From Misgurnus anguillicaudatus (taxonomy: Eukaryota; Chordata; Actinopteri; Cypriniformes; Cobitidae), in contig NC_073356.2 in NCBI RefSeq assembly GCF_027580225.2, forward strand, positions 12,741,001-12,805,000: a stretch of 64,000 bases of DNA, written 5' to 3'. Positions within the stretch are counted from its first letter, which is position 1. Each line of letters starts with the position of its first letter. Position numbers and translations under genes: made by a program. Shown one piece after another: positions 35,801 to 46,239 of this stretch. The notes beneath the pieces are model-generated. The model was not told the origin of the DNA. It ran no database searches and saw only the letters and a list, made by a program, of their open reading frames with translations.

Positions 35801-38800
35801 ACCTTTAAAAGCTGTTTTCTTTAAGTCATAGAAGTAAAAATAGCAGGCTTTTAATTGCTGTAAATGTATTGATATCCTACATAATCATTGTAATCTCATA
35901 AAATAAATATGCAAGAAAAGGTTTGAACTCTAAAAGTACTTTATTTGTAACAAACAAGAGATAAAGAATTTACAAACGTGCGGAGAGTCGTTTCAGCACT
36001 CGGACAGTGCCGTGTTTTTTTTTTTTTAAAAAGCATTACTTAAAAACGGTTCCCATCTCACCATATCCACAGGTACAGAGTCATCATACTGTATACAATA
36101 AACCGTGGGGTAGCATTTAAAAAAACAGCATTTAAAAATAGATGCATTTGTTTAAAGCAAAAACATTTATTTACTTACCAGGCTGCAGGTGAAGCAGCTC
36201 TTTACGCCTTCTAACGTCTCATAATCGGTCCTCATTTATGTCCAAGAGACTCAATAATAATCTTTTACATTTTAATCCTTTAATCTTTCATATTTAAAAG
36301 TGTTTTTGTGCTACTGCGCATCCATATATGTGATAAGCAAACCCGCATTGTTGTCCCGTTTATAGGCGCATATTACAAAAAACATATTGCGCCTCAAAAT
36401 AGCAACGCGCCAACAATGTGCCTGAACACACCTTGTTTTCAGAACAGAAAAATTGGGCACAAATACATTTGCTATGTAAACAACGTGGCACTAAACGTGA
36501 AAAATAAAATGATCATTGCGACGAATTGAAACTAGCAAAAGAAACTTGCGTCACGCATTGCACTGCATTGCGCCGGCCGGGTGTATGATAGAGCCCCCAA
36601 TGTTTGTTTCAGCAATTTTGTCTCATTTGCCATGAGATCATGATTCATTTGGTCCATTTAGACTTACAATGGACCCCGTGTGCGAGTATCCCCTTTTCAG
36701 TCAATATGCTCCCTTGATGCGCACTTGGGTAGGGCACCTATGGGAGCTTAAAGGGGTCATAGCATGAAAATCTGACTTTTTCCATGTTTAAGTGATATAA
36801 TTGGGTCCCCAGTGCTTCTATCAACCTAGAAAATGTGAAAAAGAACAACCCAGTATTTTTTTTTTTGATAAGCCATACTTTGCGAGAATTTGAAAAAATA
36901 GGTCCTTCAGGTTTTGCCTGTTTTGTGATGTAGGTAGCAAGGCGAATTATAATAATACCGCCCCTTAATCTGCACTATCCAACCACAGCACTGCTATTTA
37001 GAGCAGAGAGAAAGAGAGAAAATAATTGACAGTACAATTGAGTTTCAATTGCAAAAAACCACCATCATTGCGAACAGTGTTTGCATTTCATCAGCTCCTT
37101 TTTAATCGGACCTTGTATATTTTGTATACATTAAAGTTTAAAACACAAATCCTCATTCTTTTTTAGTATTCAAAAATGTTTTACTTTTTTTCTCACTATA
37201 GTCAATACAGTCAATAATGACTCAAAAACATAATGTAATTCATTTAACCAGTACTATATTGTAAAATAAGGTAATTTTAACATTCTATCATCTAAATTGT
37301 GCGTCAGAATTAAATAATTATAATGGTTATAATGTATTTTTTTTGTGTATGTTATGGTGTGCATTTTGTTTCCGCGCGAGGGGGTGGTGGTTTTGGGTTG
37401 CTCCTTCTTTTTAGTCCTTGGCCAATCACATGCCTGAATAACACTTTTACATATTACATACATATCGATTCTCTTGGTCAGCAACACTTTTTTTAACAAA
37501 CTGCGATACCATTTCAGTTGAATTCAGTTGACAGCAGGCATAAGGTTTCTGCGTCTGCCCTTTATTTTCATATTTTCAGTAAATGAAAATGTGTAGACAG
37601 ATGTTCTGTGAAAATGTGGAGAGTTTCAAAATAAAGGTCCCTCATATAAATATTTTACTTGTTGCATCGATGTATCATATCGTTAGACGTTGGAACGATC
37701 CATATAGATGCATTGTTACACTCCATTCTAGATTTGTTTTAACTTATCACACTATCATCATCTTAAAGCTCCACTGTGTAGATTTTTAATGGCATCTAGC
37801 AGTAAGATTGTGAATTATAACCAACAGTTCAGTCCACAGCTCACCCCTCTCTTTCGAAACGCATAGTGAAGCTACTGTTAGTGATGGACAATGTCGAAGC
37901 AGTGCTTCATGAAGCCTGGAAACATTTATGAATCTTTTGTTTTGAATCATTGGTTCGGACTGTGTTTCAAACTGGCCAAGTCATGTGATTTTAGCCAACG
38001 AGGCTTCATTATGTCATAATTGTTTCGAAATGTTTCGAAAATCCGATGGTTTACCACTAGGAGTTGATCACAAATAACCAGCGTCTAATATCGTTTGGTG
38101 AACTCTGGTCAGTTTTATTATGCAAGTTCATAAAACATTTATCTTTCATACTGACAAACAGTACCATTTTGCCTACTTTTTGTTTATAGACAGATTTAAT
38201 AACAAATATGTGCATAATTAAAATGTGGGCTAAAGTGAGCTCTTTGCCCTAAATAAAACTAAAAATACACAATACACTTTTATGTAAAAAGTAAAAAACA
38301 TCTTAAAAACATATTTTTTTTTTTAAATCTTGCAAATATTGTGTAAAAAGTGTAACATTTTTGGACTAAGATCTTGTTGCTTTTACAACGTTTCCACCAG
38401 CAGGTGGCATCATATTTAGGTGTTTCGAGCACTTCGATCGAGCAAATCATCGTCTGAGACAACGTAGGGATGAAACACGCTCTATATAACAGTTTGTCCG
38501 TCTAGTGCTACTGTAGAAACATGAAAGTGACTTCCACATTAAAGATAATGTATGTAGATAAGTGTATGTAGATAAAACGACTCCCTCTAAGGTAATAAAA
38601 ACAATACAGTTCATTACGTAAGGTTTTTATACACCACCGATAATATAGTTATGTAATATTATATTGCATTTCTGTCAAAAGATCCTTCTAAAAGTTATAC
38701 ACTGCACCTTTAAGTTATCTTAAGTTATATTTTAGCTTCTTCAAACAGTATTAATAAATAGTGCACCCTAATATAAAACAATTTCATTATATACTCAACC

Positions 38801-41800
38801 ACTTGCCATCTCTGATTTTTTTCTGAACAAAACAAATCATAAAATGGCATCTTGTTATCTTCTTATATGGGGCTTAGCATGGCGAAGCTCCCAAAAGCAC
38901 ATACGTCCATCATTAAAGCATTTTAGCATAACCGTTCAGTTCATTGTGATCTTCAGTCAAATGTATTTAAACTTTTGTAAAGTAATATATATTTTGCTGT
39001 TGTATCATCAAATGGCCTATCTGTCCATTTCTTTTTTTTTCAGACACACCCTGTGTCCAGTATGGACAGGTGGATATGTTCAAGATTGTACAGCACTGTT
39101 CAGCAGTGTGAACAGGCTTTCGAGAGCTATGAGCTTCACACGGTCACCTCAGCACTGCATTCGTTCTGGGTCCACAGTCTCTGTGATGTCTACCTGGTGA
39201 GTTAGATCTATAACGTCAATGACAATTAGTACACTATATGCCCAAATGGCAATGTTTCCTTAATGTTTCCTCCCTCCTTTTTTGTACTTAATTTAGGAAA
39301 GCATCAAGCCGGTGTTGAAGCATGAAAGCTCTGACAGCGAGGAGCAGAGAGTTGGAGAAAGACAGTCGGCCACGTCTGTGTTGTATCACAGTGTGTCTAT
39401 CTCTCTCTCTCTCCTGTCGCCCTTTATGCCTTTCCTCACAGAGGAGCTATGGCAGAGACTCCTGCCTTACAGTCCGGACTCCGTCGAAAGCCCCACCAGC
39501 CTGTGTGTGCAGCCCTACCCAAAAACATCACAGCTGGTGAGCCAATCAAACGCGTCATTAGAAAAACATTTTGCTCTGGTTGTCACAAAAGTCGTTCACA
39601 TCCATGTTGTGTGTGTGTGTGTGTGTGTGTGTGTTAAAAATATACAACAGTTAGTGAGGGTTCCTAAATTTGATTGGATTAGAGGTGTTTAAAGACTGCT
39701 TATATGAGACCATAACAGTACTGGGATGCTTTATAAAATGGTACTAAGTTAAAGATTTTTACAGCAGGGAAAAGGAAACACAAGCATGTGTGATATCCCT
39801 ACTGAAAAATCCAGCTAAGACCAGCATAAGCTAGTAGCTGGTTCAAAGGAACACACCTACTTTTTGGGACTTTAGCTTATTCACCGTATCCCCCAGAGTT
39901 AGATAAGTCCATACATACGTTTTTCATCTCCATGCGTGCTGTAACTCTGTCTGACGCACCCACCGCTAGCTTAGCTTAGCACAAAGACTGGAAGTGAATG
40001 GCTTCAGCTAGCATACTGCTCCCAATAAGTGGCAAAATAACACCAACATTTTCCTATTTATATGTTGTGATTTGTATAGTCACACCGTGTACAAATAACA
40101 AGGTCATATGGGAGACAGACATCTTTTAATCGTATACATACTGGGATCTATTTTCTCAGAAGGCGAAGGACTGCTACTTGGGCGGAGTGATTTGCTCGCA
40201 GCACCCGAGAAGACCCGTGGTGAGGAGCAGAGAGTTCGCTCAGTTGCGCTAGTCTCTCCGCCCAAGTAGCAGTGCTTTGCCTTCTGAGAATATAGTTCCC
40301 AGTATGTATACGGTTACAAGTATGCTAGCTAGAGCCATTTACTTCCAGTCTTTGTGCTAAGCTAGGCTACAATGGGTGCATCAGACAGAGCTACGGAACG
40401 CATAGAGATGAAAAGGATATGTATGGACCCATCCAACCCTGGGGGATACGGTGAACAAGCCAAAGTCCCAAAAAGTCAGCGTGTTTCTTTAAGGTGGCAG
40501 TAGCTGGTTTAAGTTGGTGCTCCCAACCTGGAAAAGCGGGTCAAACTGGTGGGTCAGCTGGTCTTCCAGCCTGACCAGCTAAGTCCAGCTAGACCATCTT
40601 AAAAATTGACCAAAACAAAGCTGGGTGATTCTTGCGAAATTAGACTTATGAGGTGTCATGAAACATTTTGATAAAAAGTACATGCAAAGTAAGAGTATCA
40701 AAATAAGAAGCATACAGTTACAAACATCTCTTCATGTACTATTTTGCACATGATTTCAAATGACATCATACAAATCAATTTTGTTGTTTTTCCACATTCT
40801 CATTACCGCAATGTGTCTATGACTGGATTTGTGTTCTTTGACATGGAAATATTTATAATTAAAAAATCTAAAAAATAAAAAGTTTCAGTGCATGTTATAC
40901 TATAAACATTTACAGTAAAGAAACATGTGGTATTTGGTGATCATTGGTAAATGTAGAAAAAATAATAAGGAATATAAATGTGTCCAAGACCAATTTTCTC
41001 ATCCTCCGCAACAAGTTTCAATCATTGTTTAAGTCCTCAAGGAACTAACATTTAAAAAAAAAATAGATGGAAGGGACATAATTGACTGTGACACACAAGA
41101 TGGCTACCAGGTTAGCAGTTCTTATTTTTTCTCTCCAGATAAAAGTTGAAATTTTGTACCTAGACAACTTTTTAGTTCTCATTACCGAAACATGAGCTTG
41201 TAAATGCATATATTTAATGTAATAACATGTTGCGATAATGATGATTTTTTATAGTGATAATCAAAAAATAAAATAAAATATTTTTTTTAAATTCTCTAAA
41301 AATAATGGTTATAGTAATTCGGACCTTAATCTTATATGTGCAAATATATTCAATAGCTTTTTAAAAAAATCTAATGCTGGACACCTTTTAAGTTTGGATT
41401 TCGTGAGAATCACCCAGCTAGACTAGCTTGCTACACCAGCTAAAACCCAGCTGGGAGACCAGCTAAAACCAGCTCACCACCACTTTTCAGTAGGGATTGC
41501 TTTGTTGTGAACACTGGCGATGGAAAAAATTTTCCTCATGTCTTTCATTTTGTCCTTCAACACAGGATCACTGGTATTTTCCTAAGGAGGATGCGGATTT
41601 CACTTTGGTTCAGGAAGTGGTCAGAGTGGCGAGGTTACTGAGGGCCCAGTGCCAGATTACAAAGGAAAAACCAGATTGTAAGGTTAAAAAACATTTAAAG
41701 GATTTCTCCGCTTTTCATAATTTACTCACCCCCATGTCATCATCCAAGATGTCTATGTCTTTTTCTCAGTCGAAAACGAACTACGTTTCTTTGAGGAAAA

Positions 41801-43926
41801 CATTCCAGCTTTAAAGGGCTCTAAACAATCTCAACCGAGGCATAAGGGTCTTATTTAGCGAAACCGTCGTCATTTTCGCAAAAAAAAAAGAACAACAACT
41901 TCTCGTCTTGCACTAGCTGTGTAACGTTCCAGCGTGATCTTACATATTACGTAATCACGTCGAAAGGTTACATACGTGAAACGCACACGGCTTATGCCTC
42001 AGTTGGGGTCGTTTAAAGGAATAGTCTACTCATTTTCAATATTAAAATATGTTATTACCTTAACTAAGAATTGTTGATTCATCCCTCTATCATCTGTGTG
42101 CGTGCACGTAAGCGCTGGAGCGCGCTGCGACGCTTCGATAGCATTTAGCTTAGCCCCATTCATTCAATGGTACCATTTAGAGATAAAGTTAGAAGTGACC
42201 AAACACATCAACGTTTTTCCTATTTAAAAATTTGGTGGTGGTACAAAATAAAACGCAGCGCTTTTCTAAGCGGATTTAAAAGAGGAACTATATTTTATGG
42301 CGTAATAGCACTTTTGGGAGTACTTCGACTAGCCTGAAAAGTCCGCTCCCCTTCTCACTCTCATAATGGGAGAGGGAGGGTGTTACTGCGCCGAGTCGAA
42401 GTACTCCCAAAAGTGCTATTACGCCATACAATATAGTTCATCTTTTAAATCCGCTTAGAAAAGCGCTACGTTTTATTTTGTACCACCAAACTTGCTCGTA
42501 TAACTACTCGTCTTAAATAGGAAAAACGTTGATGTGTTTGGTCACTTCTAACTTTATCTCTAAATGGTACCATCGAATGAACGGGGCCAAGCCAAATGCC
42601 ATCGAAGCGTCGCAGCGCGCCCCAGCGCCCACGCGCACGCACACAGATAATAGAGGGATGTATCAACAATTCTTAGTTAAGGTAATAACATATTTTAATA
42701 TTGAAAATGAGTAGACTATTCCTTTAAAGCTCTTTGAAGCTGCATTGAAACAGTAAACCGTTGAGGTACAATAAAGTTCACTATATGGAGAAAAATCCTG
42801 GAATGCTTTCCTTAAAAAACTTAATTTCTTCTCGACTGCACAAAAAAAGACATGGACATCTTGGATGACATGGGGGTGAGTAGATATTCAGAATTTATTT
42901 AAATGAAAGTGGGATATTCCTTTAAATAATGTACTGTATACCAAGTTGTGGCACACATCTTCCATCATGTGACATTAAAATAGGTTTGTCCTTCTAGTGT
43001 GGGCAGTGTGTACACCTGATCAAGCTCAGACCCTTCTGCGCTTCAGATCCGCTATCTGCACCCTGGGTCGAATCTCAGAGCTGCATCTGTATTGTCCAGA
43101 TGGAGGTTTCACTGATTCACCTCCACCCGTGGGCAGTGCTGTAGGGGTGGTGGACCACTCCATTCGCTTGCATCTCAACGTTCAGGTAATACATTTACAT
43201 TTTAATTTGTGAAGTAAGTACAATTTTGTACAGAACACACATACATTTCTGATCTGTATCTTTACGTCTTTCCTTCAGAATAGCGTTAATGTTGACAAAC
43301 AGAGAACGCTCCTCTCTCAGCGCAGACAAAAACTGGACACCAAACTAAAGCAAGCCATCTCACGTACACAGGTGCACAACTACACCGAGAAAGTTCCTGA
43401 TCGTGTCCGGCAAGAGACGAGCAATAAAGTGAGTATACAGTAGTTTGTACGGTCTGAGTAAATCTCATGAAACTTTTATGCCTACTGTATATAAAAATAG
43501 ACTTTTATGCAGAAAATAACGTCTTACTTTTGATTTTGACGTGGACATTTTTTGTGGGATTCACCCCTCTATGCATGAGAAAGGATCTTAAATACCAAAC
43601 ACTAGCTAGTCTCCTGGATTACATATTATAGTAAAGCCTTGTGAAAGTCATTTTGAACAATTTTGCCATACTCCATAGTAAATCCTCATCATTATTCAAT
43701 ATGAAATTATTCAGATGTATTTACTTCTGCAGATTGCAGTATTTATGCATGCGCTGCATTTTCTCCATTTGGTGTTTCCCATGAGAAATTTATATTTCAG
43801 CAGCTAAAGGAACATGCATATATTTTTGTTGTGTTTTGAAATTATTAGATTGCAGCCATGGAGGAGGATCTGAAGAACATTGAGGACCAACTTTCGGCTT
43901 TAGGTGATATAAGGAAACAAGACTAA
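17876..43926 (+). CDS. vars2: vars2, mitochondrial valyl-tRNA synthetase, 29 coding exons
   Basis: This class I enzyme charges mitochondrial tRNA-Val with valine. Coding exons: 17876-18058, 18392-18473, 18563-18663, 19908-20029, 21770-21836, 21923-22020, 22125-22206, 22452-22571, 22670-22778 (or 22787), 22856-22944, 24058-24148, 24599-24726, 24838-24941, 27104-27185, 29021-29097, 29886-29973, 30597-30690, 31008-31078, 31200-31325, 31516-31620, 34043-34111, 34203-34281, 34388-34515, 39044-39196, 39297-39536, 41566-41677, 42998-43185, 43279-43428, 43849-43926. The frame is continuous at every junction, giving about 1071 residues (human VARS2: 1063). The Arg-rich, acid-poor N-terminus fits a mitochondrial presequence. 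Key motifs are HLGH (147-150), TTRPET (329-334) and KMSKS (652-656). AATAAA lies at 44060-44065. Nothing suggests decay. All donors are GT except a possible GC donor in intron 9. The alternative, cytosolic vars1, is excluded by length and the presequence. Confidence 0.96.
18724..18893. repeat. Near-perfect palindromic MITE in vars2 intron 3
   Basis: The arms GCAGTGGTCACCAATCCTGG, continuing to a CTGCAGA, are exact or near-exact inverse copies around a spacer of about 60 bases. Transcribed RNA would form a hairpin of about 50 bp. Confidence 0.9.
18905..19818. repeat. Palindromic element (family D) in vars2 intron 3
   Basis: Terminal arms of about 330 bases start AAAGGATTAGTCCATTTTC and end GAAAATGGACTAATCCTTT. 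Inner matches include AATTTACTCACCACCATG near 18940 and its inverse near 19765. A related element flanks 41692-42936. The open frames on both strands are repeat artefacts. Confidence 0.85.
20055..20620. repeat. Probable degraded DNA transposon in vars2 intron 4
   Basis: TTCACACAG motifs occur at both ends, inverted CATTCACAC motifs lie inside, and no frame is conserved. The boundaries are uncertain. Between 20930 and 20965 are short CCTAACCC-like runs resembling degenerate telomeric repeat, common in fish repeats. Confidence 0.45.
21310..21690. repeat. Palindromic element (family E) in vars2 intron 4
   Basis: The arms share TTTGTACAGCGTGTCGT, then GTTAGCATTTAGCCTAGCCC and CATTCATTCC in inverse orientation. 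A related core sits inside 42013-42728. Confidence 0.82.
22990..23720. repeat. Palindromic element (family F) in vars2 intron 10
   Basis: Arms of more than 300 bases match in inverse order, including GTTACATCGTGTACCAAGAC, then ATGGCTGCAGCAGGC. The right end is AAAGTGGAGTGTCCCTTTAA. A related copy split by another MITE lies at 25797-26810. Confidence 0.85.
24206..24509. repeat. TTAA-type MITE in vars2 intron 11
   Basis: It begins TTAAAGAGTTCACCTAAAAATG and ends CATTTTTAAGTGTACTATCCCTTTAA. The ends are inverse copies flanked by TTAA, and AAAATATCTT motifs appear in both arms. Confidence 0.85.
25137..25400. repeat. TTAA-type MITE, left part, in vars2 intron 13
   Basis: It starts TTTAAAGGGACAGTTCACCC and shares GATATTTTGATAAATGATGG and its inverse with the copy at 24206-24509. 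The right terminus is not intact. Confidence 0.75.
25797..26810. repeat. Nested repeats: family C MITE inserted into a family F element
   Basis: The outer left piece (TTAAAGGGATACTTTTTTTG to about 25847) and outer right piece (26393-26800, with ATGGCTGCAGCAG-type and AAGCTATGCTAAAAGTGCTAGC motifs) belong to family F. Between them, about 25848-26392, is a TA-flanked family C MITE (ACCGTATTTTACGG to GTCCGGAAAATACGGT). Confidence 0.8.
27254..27641. repeat. Family A MITE in vars2 intron 14
   Basis: It runs from TTAAAGGGGACATATCATG to GTGAAATATCCCATTTAA with inverse ends. A further fragment lies near 28070-28180 in the same intron. The remainder of the intron (28190-29010) shows no exon. Confidence 0.82.
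29246..29531. repeat. TTAA-flanked MITE (family G) in vars2 intron 15
   Basis: The ends TTAAAGGTGCAGTGTGTAA and TTACACACTGCACCTTTAA are near-perfect inverse copies. Relatives are at 37763-38714 and 48406-48794. Confidence 0.88.
29998..30525. repeat. Non-autonomous DNA element in vars2 intron 16
   Basis: The ends ACTTTTCCATTG (about 30011) and CAATGGAAAAGT (about 30507) are inverse copies. The interior has TACCGCCTCGGTAC-like and GTACAGTACC motifs. It looks hAT-like, but I did not confirm a target duplication. Confidence 0.7.
31805..33765. repeat. Cluster of palindromic AT-rich elements (family H) filling vars2 intron 20
   Basis: At least five tandem or nested copies alternate between the phrase TTAGTATTTTTGTCTTGTTT and its inverse, with inner blocks AAATAAGTCTAGTTTTTAGA and ATTTTGCTCATCAAGAAAA. 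Copies of the same family occupy 50240-52035 in the mgat1 5' intron. The cluster makes this the second longest vars2 intron (2.4 kb). Confidence 0.88.
34516..35426. other. vars2 intron 23, left part, no gene recognised
   Basis: AT-rich DNA. From about 35028 to 35415 there is an imperfect palindrome with GCGTAC-type motifs on both sides (GCATGTTTGCGTACAAATTT near 35030; inverse near 35385-35405), probably another MITE. Confidence 0.45.
35427..36597. repeat. Non-autonomous DNA element with GGGC(C/T)CTAT ends in vars2 intron 23
   Basis: It starts GGGCCCTATTATAAAGATCT and ends near GTGTATGATAGAGCCCCC, imperfect inverse copies, with GCGCA-rich subterminal parts. It is about 1.2 kb without a conserved frame. 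Confidence 0.65.
36748..37105. repeat. Family A MITE, right end truncated, in vars2 intron 23
   Basis: It begins TTAAAGGGGTCATAGCATGA and carries CCATGTTTAAGTGATATAAT and GGGTCCCCAGTGCTTCTATC, shared with copies at 15455 and 27254. The matching right terminus is missing after about 37105. Confidence 0.8.
37763..38714. repeat. Family G MITE split by a hAT-type MITE in vars2 intron 23
   Basis: The outer ends are TTAAAGCTCCACTGTGTA and ATACACTGCACCTTTAA. Inside, about 37879-38445, is a copy of the element seen at 58649-59255 in opposite orientation (TAGTGATGG end, then TCGAAGCAGTGCTTCATGAA); its far end is truncated. This gives a relative age: the hAT-type element arrived after the family G copy. 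Confidence 0.8.
39605..39635. repeat. (GT)n dinucleotide microsatellite
   Basis: About 13 uninterrupted GT units lie 70 bases after vars2 exon 25. Length variation is likely. Confidence 0.9.
39800..41490. repeat. Nested palindromic elements in vars2 intron 25
   Basis: Outer ends rich in CCAGCTAAGACCAGC / CCAGCTAAAACCAGCT flank two inner palindromes. One spans about 39845-40497 (ACACACCTACTTTTTGGGAC and its inverse near 40470). The other is a family B copy at about 40622-41418 (CTGGGTGATTCTTGCGAAAT to TTTCGTGAGAATCACCCAG). Confidence 0.78.
41692..42936. repeat. Nested palindromes: family E core inside a family D-like element, vars2 intron 26
   Basis: The outer arms (TTAAAGGATTTCTCCGCTTT; inverse near 42890-42930) carry the ACTCACCCCCATGTCATC motif of family D. 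The inner element, about 42013-42728, runs from TTTAAAGGAATAGTCTACTC to GAGTAGACTATTCCTTTAAA with long arms including GCATTTAGCTTAGCCCC. Confidence 0.82.
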
Positions 43927-44410
43927 TGGACGAGCATAGGTGGACAAATTAATGTATATATTCTTTAAAAAAGACTTTGGCTTGAGTGACGGGTTTCTTG
44001 TAGGGCAAACAATAAATGGTTGGTACGTCTTTGTTTGTTTTGATGTAACATGAATGTAAAATAAAGTATTTAACAAATAATTTTTTATCAAATGATATTT
44101 GCCTCATTTGCATTCTCATTTACATTCTGTGAAGCCTTTACCACTTTTAGTAACAGAAAACAACAGCCCAGTTAAGAAGCAACGCTGGGATCATACAATA
44201 AAGAAAACTAATCTTTGATTTAGGACAATCAAAGATTAGCCATCTAAAAATACTGTAGTACAATTTAGTATTTACCACTGTAGTGAATTGTAGTATACCA
44301 TCAAAATCCATATGAAAAAACTACTGTAGTTTATACCACGGGTCTGTTGAATGCTTTATTATTTTTATTTTTCTGTAAACCGCACACCTAACTTGTCAAA
44401 TGTCTTAAGA

Positions 44411-45426
44411 ACCTAAAGGATTATTAGGAACACCTGTTCAATTTTCTCATTAATGCATTAATTATCTAATCAACCAATCACATGGCAGTTGCTTCAATGC
44501 ATTTGGGGATGTGGTCCTGGTCAAGACAATCTCCTGAACTCCAAACTGAATGCCAGAATGGGAAAGTCTGGTTCGGTCTGAGTATTTCATAATCTGCTCA
44601 GTTACTGGGATTTTCACGCACAACCATTTCTATGGTTTACAAAGAATGGTATGAAAAGGGAAAACATCTAGTATGCGGCAGTTTTGTGGGCGAAAATGCC
44701 TTGTTGATGCTAGAGGTCAGAGGAGAATGAGCCGACTGATTCAAGCTGATAGAAGAGCAACTTTGACTGAAATAATCACTCGTTACAATCGAGGTATGCA
44801 GCAAAGCATTTGTGAAGCCACAACACGCACAACCTTGAGGCGGATGGGCTACAACAGCAGAAAACCCCGATGTCTACCACTCATCTCCACTACAAATAGG
44901 AAAAAGAGGCTGTAATTTGCACGAGCTCACCAAAATTGGACAGTTGAAGACTGGAAAAATGTTGCCTGGTCTGATGAGTTTCGATTTCTGTCGAGACATT
45001 CAGATGGTAGAGTCAGAATTTGGTGTAAACAGAATGAGAATATGGATCCATCATGCCTTGTTACCACTGTGCAGGCTGGTGGTGGTGGTGTAATGGTGTG
45101 GGGGATGTTTTCTTGGCACACTTAAGGCCCCTTAGTGCCAATTGGGCATCGTTTAAATGCCACGGCCTATCTGAGCATTGTTTCTGACCATGTCAATCCC
45201 TTTATGACCACCATGTACTCATCCTCTGATGGCTACTTCCAGCAGAATAATGCACCATGTCACAAAGCTCGAATCATTTCAAATCGGATTCTTGAACATG
45301 ACATTGAGTTCACTGTACTAAAATGGCCCCCACAGTCACCAGATCTCAACCCAATAGAGCATCTTTGGGATGTGGTGGAACACAGTATACACAGTATTAG
45401 TATGGTGTTCCTAATAATCCTTCAGG
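44411..45426 (+). mobile_element. Tc1-like DNA transposon, degenerate
   Basis: Inverted ends share AAGGATTATTAGGAACACC (left about 44416, right about 45404-45423). Total length is about 1.0 kb against the usual 1.2-1.6 kb, because the 3' coding part is deleted just before the right end. Flanking DNA is the tandem TACTGTAG-rich field. Confidence 0.88.
44673..45400 (+). pseudogene. Tc1-like transposase pseudogene
   Basis: Family text is recognisable in one frame: an HTH-like N-terminal region (RGQRRMSRLIQADRRATLTE), VAWSDEFRF with the first catalytic Asp, GGGGVMVWGMFSW, and [12 protein letters not shown] with the catalytic Glu. It is dead. There are in-frame stops at 44912-44914 (after KKRL) and near 45122 (after FSWHT), the second catalytic Asp of the usual QQDNAPCH motif reads QQNNAPCH, and the C-terminus is deleted after the EHLWD block. 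Confidence 0.88.
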
Positions 45427-46239
45427 TGAGTGTATACTACAGCATGCTGTAGTAGTAATTATAGTGAATTGATAAACTGTTGTAGATATACTCTAGTATA
45501 CATACTGTAGGATTCATCAAAGCTTATATGAAAAAAAACTGTTTTAGTATTTACTATAATCCCATATGACAAAATTACTGTAGTATAGTTTAGTATTTAA
45601 TATTGTTAATTGTAGTGTACTGTAGTGATGCTGTATTGTATACTTCAGTATACAATAGTACTACACTTTGTTAATGTATACTACAGCATGCTGTAGTAGT
45701 AACAATAGTGAATTGATAAACTGTATAGATACTCTAGTATACACACTGTAGCATTCATTAAAGCTCATATGAAAAATGACTTTAGTATTTACTATAGTTA
45801 ATTGTAGTGTATTGTATACTGTATACTACAGCATGCTGTATTGTATACTGTTGTACTAAAGCATGCATTGTATACTATTATTTACAGTAGTGATTACTAC
45901 AGTTTGTAAATGTATACTACAGCATGCTGTAGTACAGTAGTAACTATAGTGAATTGATAAACTGTAGTACATACTGTAGCATACATTTGTAGTATTCATC
46001 AAAGACCATGTGAAAAAACTACTGTTTTAGTATTTACGGTATTAAACTATAGTATAATGTATTGTATATGGTAGTACTACGGCAGTTTAATGTAGTAAAA
46101 ACTGAACTATACTGTATATTACGAAAATTAACAATGGTTTACTAAAGTAAAAAAAAACATCTGGTTACTGAAGTAAAACCATTAACGTTACCACAAAATA
46201 ACCATGGTTTTGACAACCAAAAAAGAAATATCAATAATA

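Larger units (their letters stand above)
39044..43926 (+). other. vars2: vars2 exons 24-29: anticodon-binding domain and C-terminal coiled coil
   Basis: Exon 24 encodes the MDRWICSRL entry helix of the anticodon-binding bundle, and exon 25 the [16 protein letters not shown] block. Exons 26-27 give the linker region ([11 protein letters not shown]). Exons 28-29 are rich in charged heptads ([33 protein letters not shown]), as in the ValRS tRNA-binding C-terminal arm. The stop is TAA at 43924-43926. Confidence 0.88.
44245..46140. repeat. Tandem AT-rich minisatellite field around a Tc1-like element
   Basis: Motifs such as TACTACAGCATGCTGTAGTA, then GTGAATTGATAAACTGTAG, then ATTCATCAAAG, recur near 45437, 45680, 45830 and 45917. 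Related text (CTACTGTAGTTTATACCA) lies left of the transposon at 44245-44345, so the transposon landed inside the field. The unit is about 240 bases with many indels. Confidence 0.78.
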
